Positions 1-8,800 of a stretch of DNA of 39,516 nucleotides are shown here, in pieces (the stretch's first letter is position 1; every line of letters starts with the position of its first letter). The notes under the pieces were generated by a model, which saw only the letters and a list, made by a program, of their open reading frames with translations, was not told the DNA's origin and ran no database searches. This stretch comes from Verrucomicrobiota bacterium (GTDB lineage Bacteria > Verrucomicrobiota > Verrucomicrobiia > Limisphaerales > SIBE01). The stretch lies in the NCBI GenBank assembly GCA_016871535.1, contig VHCZ01000028.1, positions 1 through 39,516 of the forward strand, written 5' to 3'. The position numbers and the translations under genes were made by a program.

Positions 1-1
1 C

Positions 2-2734
2 AGCGGCCAGACTTACATTAACATTCATACCGCGGCCAACGGCGGCGGCGAAATCCGAGGCCAGTTGGTTCTGGAGACGTCCACGACCAGCAAACTCCTC
101 ATGATCACCGGCGCCGGCATCGTCAACCTCACCGCGCAGCAACTGGGGGACGACCGTTACAACCGCGCGCCGGACGTGGGCCAGAACCTCACGATTTTCA
201 AGGGGAATCAGACCATTCAGTTCGCGCCCATCACGGGGAAAACATATGGCGAGCCATCTTTCAACGCGCCGGCCAATTCTTCCGCCGGTTTGCCGGTGCG
301 AATCGAAGTCAGTTCGGGTCCGGCGGTCTTGGGGACGGACGGCAAGATTCAGATCCTCGACGCCGAGTTCGTGACGCTGGTCGCCAGCCAGGATGGGAAC
401 GAGAACTTCAATCCAGCCCAGCCCGCGTTCCAATCGTTCAACGTGGCCCGCGCGCAGTTGAACATTAATGTCAACAGCGCCTCCCGTGGGTTTGGCCAGC
501 CCAACCCGACGTTCACCGGGAGTTTCTCGGGGCTGCGCAACAACGATTCGATCTCGATCGGTTACTCGAGCTTCGCCAATGCCCAAAGCCCGCCGGGCAA
601 CTACGATATCTTCCCGACGTTCCAGGATGCGTCCGGCAAATTGCAGAACTACGCGCTGAACATCACGCGCGGCACGTTGACCGTGACCCCGAATCAGCCG
701 CCCGTCGCCACCGCGCAAACGGTTTCCACGGACGAAGACACACCCAAACCGATCACGCTGGCGGGAACCGACGCGGAAGGCGCGACGCTCAGGATCACCA
801 TGGGACAACCGCCGCAGCGCGGCACCGTTTCCGGTGCTCCGCCGAACGTCACGTACACGCCCGCCCTCAACTACAACGGACCGGACTCCTTCACGTTCCG
901 CGTCCACGACGGCTTCCAGGATTCTCCGCCTGCGACGGTCTCGATCACCGTCAATGCGGTCAACGATCCGCCGACGTTGGCGCCGATCCAGAACATCGGT
1001 CTGCACCCGGACAGCGGCGTGGTCACCGTTTCGATCTTAGGCGTTTCTCCAGGTCCGCAAGGAGAGGAAGGACAGACCGTCACCCTGACGGCCTCTTCGG
1101 GCAACACGACAAAAGTCACGGTTGTGGGGGTGGATCAACCGACCGCGACCCAACCGGGAGCCGTCCGAATTCAGCCCGTGGCCGGCGTGACGTCCGGCGA
1201 CGCAATCATCACGGTCATCGCGAATGACGGCGCGTCAGCGAACTCGACCTCCTCCAGAACTTTCACCGCCTTCATCACGCCTCGCATTTTGCGGCTGGTT
1301 AACACGACTGGACTGGCGGGAGCGCAGGTGGCGGTGCCGCTGCAACTGGTGGCGCAAGGCAACGAAAACACGATTGGCTTCAGCGTCGATTTCGACAAGA
1401 CCAAGATCGCGTTCGACAGCGTGATTCTCGGAGCGGATACGAGCGGCACCAGCGTGGGAGCGAACCTCCAGGTTAATCCCAGTCAGGCGGACCAGGGACA
1501 AGTTGGCTTCGCCCTGGCGCTGCCCGCCGGGCAAGTTTTCTCGGCCGGCACGAAACAAGTTGCGTTGATCAGGTTCAACATTCCGATCACCGCTCAGCCA
1601 GAGGTCACTCGCATCCGCTTCTCGTCGTTCCCGCTCTTCCCTGAAGTGGTGGATGCCCAGGCCGCCCGGCTGCCCGTGGCGCCGGCGGGAGCCGACCTGG
1701 CCATTTCTCTCGGCTACGAGGCGGACGTGACCCCGGCGCCGTTTGGCAACAACGACGGCTTGGTTACGGTGACGGATTGGACCAAGGTTGGAATCTTCGC
1801 GATCCATCTGGAGAATCCCAGCAGCCCGAGCGAATTCCGGCGGGCGGACTGCGCGCCCCGCGAGTCGTTAGGGGATGGCGAGATCAGCCTGGCCGATTGG
1901 ACGCAAGCGGGGCGCTATGCGACGGGCCTGGATCTCATCGGGACCGGCGCCGACGCCAAAGTGCCCAAAGCCGGCGGCCCTTCCGGCACATCTCAAGGCG
2001 CGACCGGCACGCAAGGCCTGAGTTCCGGCGGAAGCAACGTCGCTTTGAAATCTTCAGGCCGCATCACGCGAAGTGTTCGCCTCCATGATCGCAGAGTGCA
2101 GCGCGGCCAGCACTTCATCGTCCTGGCGTCCGTGGAAGCGCGCGGCGATGAAAACACAGTCGGGTTCAGTTTGAAATACGACCCGCGCGCCATGCGTTTT
2201 GTCGGCGCCCGGCCGACCGGTGGCGCTCAAGGAGCGACTTTGCTCTTGAATGACCGCGAACTTGAGAATGGCCGCGTTGGGGTGGCCTTCGCCCTCCCGG
2301 CCGGCAAATCCCTGCGCGCCGGAACCGGAGCAGTCCTGGAACTGGAATTCTCTTCCAATGCTTCCGCCACCGAAGCGATCTCCCTCGTGCAACTGGCGGA
2401 CGCGCCGGTTCGCCGCGAAGTCGTGAGCGTCACCGCCGATGAATTGCGCGCGAGTTATTCGGACGCCACCGTGACGATTCAGGGCGCGGATTCTCCAGCG
2501 TTGGAGAATCGCCCGGCGCGGAATTTGAGCGTCGTGGACCGGGCGCCTGCGGGTGAGCTGGTGCTGCGTCTGGCCGGCGCGCCGGGAACCGAACTGGTGA
2601 TCGAAACTTCACCTGATCTGGTGAATTGGACGCTGCTCAAGACCGTGACAGTCACGAACGGGCAGGCTGAATTCGTCGATCCGGACGCGAAGAATCTTCC
2701 GGGAAGGTTCTACCGCGTTCGACCTGTGCGGTAA
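2..2734 (+). CDS. Large secreted protein, 5' truncated: CHRD end, MBG, cadherin-like, two cohesin-like and dockerin-like modules
   Basis: The frame is open from base 2, so the gene enters from outside the window; 910 residues are visible. The first residues (INIHTAANGGGEIRGQL) are the end of a CHRD domain. Next come an MBG-like module (about 63-230, with YGEPSF and a GxPNPTFTGSFSGL motif), a cadherin/tandem-95-like module (about 232-322, DEDTP...NGPDSFTF...NDPPT), and a cohesin-like module (about 428-563). Two dockerin-like loops follow (about 578-648: NNDGLVTVTDW and LGDGEISLADW), then a second cohesin-like module (about 692-830). The last 60 residues (DLVNWT...FYRV) match the ends of the two other giant proteins here. 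It is probably extracellular, with a binding rather than catalytic role. An apparent TTG start at 65 is internal to the CHRD end. Domain names are from motif recognition, not a profile search. Confidence 0.85.
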   Translation, partial: SGQTYINIHTAANGGGEIRGQLVLETSTTSKLLMITGAGIVNLTAQQLGDDRYNRAPDVGQNLTIFKGNQTIQFAPITGKTYGEPSFNAPANSSAGLPVRIEVSSGPAVLGTDGKIQILDAEFVTLVASQDGNENFNPAQPAFQSFNVARAQLNINVNSASRGFGQPNPTFTGSFSGLRNNDSISIGYSSFANAQSPPGNYDIFPTFQDASGKLQNYALNITRGTLTVTPNQPPVATAQTVSTDEDTPKPITLAGTDAEGATLRITMGQPPQRGTVSGAPPNVTYTPALNYNGPDSFTFRVHDGFQDSPPATVSITVNAVNDPPTLAPIQNIGLHPDSGVVTVSILGVSPGPQGEEGQTVTLTASSGNTTKVTVVGVDQPTATQPGAVRIQPVAGVTSGDAIITVIANDGASANSTSSRTFTAFITPRILRLVNTTGLAGAQVAVPLQLVAQGNENTIGFSVDFDKTKIAFDSVILGADTSGTSVGANLQVNPSQADQGQVGFALALPAGQVFSAGTKQVALIRFNIPITAQPEVTRIRFSSFPLFPEVVDAQAARLPVAPAGADLAISLGYEADVTPAPFGNNDGLVTVTDWTKVGIFAIHLENPSSPSEFRRADCAPRESLGDGEISLADWTQAGRYATGLDLIGTGADAKVPKAGGPSGTSQGATGTQGLSSGGSNVALKSSGRITRSVRLHDRRVQRGQHFIVLASVEARGDENTVGFSLKYDPRAMRFVGARPTGGAQGATLLLNDRELENGRVGVAFALPAGKSLRAGTGAVLELEFSSNASATEAISLVQLADAPVRREVVSVTADELRASYSDATVTIQGADSPALENRPARNLSVVDRAPAGELVLRLAGAPGTELVIETSPDLVNWTLLKTVTVTNGQAEFVDPDAKNLPGRFYRVRPVR

Positions 2735-2803
2735 GTCGGAGCGCCGGTGGGCTCGCTTATGGCCGGCGCTTTCACTTCGTCTCAACCTCTGACACACAGG
2801 TCA

Positions 2804-5800
2804 ATGAATATCATGAAGCGGTTGAGTCTGCTGACGACTTCAGCTCATTCAAGACTCTCGCGAAAGGAGCGCGGGCAGCCTGCCCGCGCAGGTTTTTCGC
2901 GCGACTCTTTGAACACCGCGCGGGCAAGCTGCCCGCGCTCCTTCACGCTGGCTTGCTGGCTGGCGGTATTTTTCTTGGTCTCTTTGTTCGGCGCTTCCGC
3001 CTTCGCCGCGACGGTCGTTCGCGTCGTCAGTACGACCATCGGCGAGAACTCGACCGGCACCGCAATCATCGAGATGGTCGCCGATGGCAACGAAGCAGCG
3101 CTGGGTTTCACCCTGAACTTCGATCCGGCTCGCTTGACCTTTGCCAGCACGACGATCGGGGGGAGTGTCACCGCGGCGACGCTGAACGTGAATAATCTGC
3201 AGGCGGCCAGCGGCAGGCTTGGCGTCGTGATAGGGATGCCCCCTGGCCGGAGCTTCCCCGCCGGGACTTTGGAGTTGCTCCGGGTCAGTTTCACGACCAG
3301 CAGCGTGGGCGGCTCGACGCAGATCACTTTTGGAGATGTCCCCGTCGTTCGCGAGGTCTCCAATCGGCAGGCGGTGGCGCTGACCGCGACGTTCACGCCG
3401 GGCACGGTGCTGGTGAACAGCCCGCCGATCGCGAACAGCCAGAGCGTCAGCGTGCGGGAGGATGGATCGGTCGACATCACCCTCACAGGGTTTGACGCCA
3501 ACGGCGATGGGCTGAGTTTCAGCATCGGCAGTTCGCCCACGCGAGGGACTTTGAGCGGATCTGCTCCCAATCTGACTTACCGGCCTAATCCCAACGTGAA
3601 CGGGCCGGACAGCTTCAGCTTCACGGTCAACGACGGTTTCGCCACTTCAGGCGCGGCGACGGTGAACATCAACATCGCCTCGGTCAACGATCCGCCCACG
3701 TTGAGTCCCATTTCTTCTCAAACCGTCGCGGAAGGAAATCCTCTGACGTTCACGGCCTCGGCCACCGACGGCGATGTGCCGCCCGATCCGCTGAGCTTCA
3801 GTTTGGAAGGCGCGCCACCGGGTGCGTCCATCAGTCCGTCGGGCGCGTTTACCTGGACGCCGACGGAAGCACAAGGACCTGGAACTTACACGATCACGGT
3901 GCGGGTCACCGACACTGGTTCGCCGCCTTTGAGCGCGACCCAGTCGTTCTCGGTCACGGTAACCGAAGCCAATCAACCCCCGGTTTTCCCCGCGCTCGGC
4001 AGCCAGACTGTCAACGAAGGAAGCCTGCTGGCGGTGGTCGCTGTTGCTGCGGATCCCGACCTGCCCGCCCAACCGCTCCAGTACAGCCTGGACGGAGCGC
4101 CTCCGGGCGCATCGATTGATCCCACATCCGGCATTTTCACGTGGACACCGACGGAAGCGCAGGGGCCCGGCCAGTACTCGATCAATGTTCGCGTGTCGGA
4201 CGGAGCCGGGGGCACAGCGACCGCGAGTTTCCAGATCAACGTTCAGGAAGTGAACGCGCTTCCGACTCTGGCGCCGATCCAAAATCAGAGCGTCCGGGGC
4301 GGGCAAACATTGTCGTTCACCGTGAGCGCGAGCGATCCCGACTTGCCCGCGCAAACTCTCACGTTCAGCCTGCCTTTCGGCGGCCCCATCGGCGCGTCGA
4401 TCAATCCGACGACCGGCGCTTTCTCGTGGACGCCTCCGGCGGGATTGCCCGACTCGACCGAGTCCGTGACTGTGCAAGTGACCGACAGCGGCGGGTTGAG
4501 CGCGGTGCAGAGTTTCAGCATCGCGGTCGCGGCGTCGAACACGCCGCCGTTGATGTCTCCGATCGCGCCACAAACGATCAACGAAGGCGTCGCGCTGACT
4601 TTGAATCTCAGCGCCACGGACACCGATCAACCGGCGCAGGTGCTGACGTTTTCCGCGGAATCCGGCGCGCCGCCCGGATTGAGCGTCAGCCCCGCGGGAG
4701 CGCTTTCGTGGACGCCGACCGAAGCTCAAGGGCCTGGCAGCTACCAGGTCACCGTGCGCGTGACCGACAACGGAGCGCCGCCGCTCAGCGCCACTCAAGT
4801 AGTCAGCATCACCGTCAACGAAGTCAACGCGCCGCCCGTCCTGGCCGCCATCGCGGATCAAACAGTTCGCGCGGGCAATCCATTGACTGTGTCGGCCGCG
4901 GCGACGGATTCAGATCTGCCTCCGAATCCTTTGACCTACAGCCTTGGCGCGGGCGCGCCGCCGGGAGCTGCGATCAATCCGGGCACGGGAGCATTCTCCT
5001 GGACGCCCACCGCGGCGCAAGGAGGGACGACCGTTCCGATCACGATCGTCGTGACCGACAACGCGACGCCGCCCGGAACCGCGAGCATTACCTTCAACGT
5101 AGAGGTCAGTCCGTCCAATACCGCGCCCGTCCTGTCCCCCATCGCGGATCAGACGATTCCTGAAGGAAGTCCGTTTTCTCTCACCGTGACGGCGACGGAC
5201 GCGGACGTTCCCGCCAACACCATCGCGTACGCCCTGGGTCCCGGCGCGCCCCCCGGCGCCACGATCAACCCCACGACCGGCGTGTTCACCTGGACACCGA
5301 CCGAAACCCAGGGACCAAGCGTCAATCAGATCACCGTCATCGCCACGGACAACGGCATTCCTCCGTTGGGTGCGACCAACCGATTCACTCTCAACGTCAC
5401 CGAAGTGAATCAGCCGCCGACGCTCGGAGAGATCTCGGATCAAACCGTTGAGGCGGGACAGGCGCTCACTTTTCCCGTGAGCGCGAACGATCCGGACTTG
5501 CCGCCCAACATTTTGACTTTCAGCGTTGGCCCTGGCGCGCCCACCGGAGTCACCGTCAATCCGGCCACCGGAGAATTTTCGTGGAGACCGACCGGTTTGC
5601 AGGGCCCCAGCACGAATCGCATTACGATCCAGGTCGCGGACAACGGGACGCCAAGCCTGAGCACGAATCGAACTTTCACCGTGATCGTGACGCGCCTGAA
5701 CCAGCCTCCGGTCTTGGCGCAGATTGCGAATCAAACCATCGCGGAAGGGAGCCCATTGACGTTTACTGCGAGCGCGACCGACCCTGACCAGCCTGCCCAA

Positions 5801-8800
5801 ATCTTAGCGTTCAGTCTCGCTCCGGGCGCGCCCCCCGGCGCCACGATCAACCCCACGACCGGCGTGTTCACCTGGACACCGACCGAAGCGCAAGGCCCCA
5901 GCACGAACGTGATCAACGTGCGCGTGACCGACAACGGCACGCCTCCGGTGCGCGCCGCGCAAGATGTGACCATCGTCGTCACCGAAGCGAACGTCGCCCC
6001 GGTGTTGGCGGTGATCCCGGACCAACCCATCGTCGTCGGCGAAACCGTGCGATTGACGGCGCGCGCCACGGACGCGGATTTGCCGGCCAACCTCCTCACC
6101 TACAGCCTGGATCCGGGCGCGCCCGGAGAAGCGACGATTGATGGCGCGACGGGCGCCTTTGCGTTTGCGGCAGCGCCCGGGCTGCCGCCGAGCACCAACG
6201 TGGTGAGCGTCCGCGTTACCGACAACGGAGTGCCGCCTCTGAGCGACACCAAAAGCTTCCGCATCGTGATTCGCGCCGGCGTCAACTTGCCTCCGACGAT
6301 TACGCAAATCTCGAATCAGACCACCCCGGAAAACCGGCCTACGCCGGCCATCGCGTTCACGATCAGTGATCCCGACACGCCGATTGCGAACTTAAGAGTC
6401 TTTGCCACTTCCTCAAACCCGACGCTAATTCCAGTGGCGAACATCGTGTTCACGGGTGAAAGCACGAATCGGACAGTGACGATTACGCCGGCGAAGGACC
6501 AGACCGGCACCGCCACCATTACGGTCCGAGTGGAAGAGAATACGGGCGCGGGCGCAGGGACGACTTTCGAGATTGCCGTGAATGCCTTGCCACCCGTGAT
6601 CACCCGGCAGCCGGACAAGCAGGAAGTGGTGGCGGGCGGCCTCGCCACGTTCAGCGTGATCGCGACGGGTTCCCAGCCTTTGAGCTATCAATGGCGATTC
6701 AACGGAGCGGACATTCCGGGCGCGACCAATTCGGTGTATGCGGTGTCGAACGTCCAGACCAACCATGCCGGCGCTTATTCCGTCGCCGTTCGGAATCGAA
6801 TCACGAGCGTTACCAGCGCCGACGCGTTGCTATCAGTGATCGAACTGCTGCGCATCACCAAGCAGCCCATTGGCCAGGCGGTCCTGGCGGGGGGCAACGT
6901 CACGCTGGTGGTGACGGCAACGGGCCGCGGCAGGATTCAGTATCAATGGCGTTTCAAGGGCGCGGATCTGCCGGGCGAAACCAACCCGTCGTTGGTGCTT
7001 CTCAACGTGGACGTCACGAAGGCGGGAGTTTATTCCGTGCGCGTTTCCGATGAATCCGGCGCGTTCCTGGACAGTCAAGGCGCGGAACTGATCGTCAACG
7101 CGGTGGCTTCCTTCACCGAACAACCCCAGAGCCAGACGGTGGTGGAGGGAACGAATGTCACGTTCACGGTCCAGGTCGCGGGCGTTCCTCCGCCGCGACT
7201 GCAATGGCAGTTCAACGGTGTGGATATTCCAGGCGAGACAGGCGCGGCGTTGAATTTGCAGAACGTCCGAATCTCCAATGCGGGCCGATACTCGGTCGTG
7301 GCGAGCAATCCGGCGGGTTCGACCAATAGCGCCGCAGCCACGCTGACTGTGGCCACTGCTCCCGCGTTTTCGCGCCAGCCTCAAAGCCAGACCGGGAAGC
7401 CGGGCGACAGCGTGACTTTCACCGTCAGTGTCAGCGGCACGGAGCCGATCCAGTATCGCTGGCGGTTTGTCGCCAGTGCGGCGGGACCGGCCAGTCCGAG
7501 CGGCGGCCGCAGCGTGTCGCTGCTCTCTGCCGGGAGACTCGCGGCCCTTCCTGGAACTGAAATTGCCGGAGCTAACGGGCCAACCCTGACGATTCCCAAT
7601 GTCCAGGCCGGGAACGTCGGCGAGTACATTGCCGTGGCGAGCAACGCTGCCGGAACTGCGGTCAGTTCCGGCGCCAGGCTGGACGTTTTGGCTCCGGTCA
7701 CGATCACGCAACACCCGCAAAACCAGACCGCCAACGCTGGAGGGACCGCGGCTTTTTCCGTCACGGCGACGGGCACGGCGCCCATCATCTACCAATGGCG
7801 CGTCAATGGCGTCGATGTTCCGGGGGCGACCAATGCGACTCTTAACCTGAGCAATATCCAGGCGACATCCGCGGGAGCGGTTCAGGTCGTGGTGGCGAAC
7901 GCCGCCGGCCCGGTGGTGAGCAACCCGGCCACGCTGGTGGTGAACCAGGGTGTGACCATCGTGACGCAACCCCAAAGCCAAAGCGCGACCAACGGCGCTT
8001 CTGTTGTGTTCAGCGTGGTGGCGGCCGGAACGCGTCCGCTTACATATCAATGGCGCTTTGAAGGACAGAATATACCCGGGCAGACTGGCCCCAGCCTGGT
8101 GATTGCCAGTGCGCAGGAAACGGACGCCGGAAACTTCAGCGTGGCAGTGCGCAACGTGGCCGGAGAAGTAATCAGCGGCAATGCGTTCTTGACGGTCATT
8201 CGCCCGCCTTCCATCCAGACCCACCCGGCAGGCCAGAGCGTCAACCTCGGCGCCACGGTGACCTTTACAGTCGCCGCTTCGGGGGATTCACCGCTGACGT
8301 ACCAGTGGCAAAAGAACGGCATAAACATTTCCGGAGCGACCAGCCAGAGCTTGACGATTTCCAGCGTCCAGCCAGGTGATCAAGGCACATACAACGTCGT
8401 TGTCAGCAATCCAGGCGGCGCTCTCACGAGCAACCCCGCCACGCTGGCCGTTATCTTGCCTCCGATCCAATCGAGTAACTCGGCGCAGAATCCGCCCGCT
8501 CCCGTTGAGTCTTCGGAAGGATCATTTGACGGCGGCAGCAACGAAGGAGGTGCTGCTGGCGGCCAGGTCGCGCGCAAAAACGCTCCGGCGCGCGCCAGTG
8601 AAGAACGATGGTTTTCGTGGCGCGCCCCTCAGAGCGGTATTGTGACGTTTACGACGGTGGGAAGCACGTTCGACACGGAGCTGGCGGTGTTTACCGGAGT
8701 TGCCCCCAACTTGACGGAAGTGGCGGCGGACGATGACCGGGGCGGCTTCTTCGCCAGCGAAGTAAGATTCAACGCTCAGCAAGGCACAAGTTATCTCGTC

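Noticed and set aside
3647-4861. 404-codon minus-strand frame with repeated peptides
   Set aside because: The repetition merely mirrors the He_PIG repeats of the plus-strand gene.
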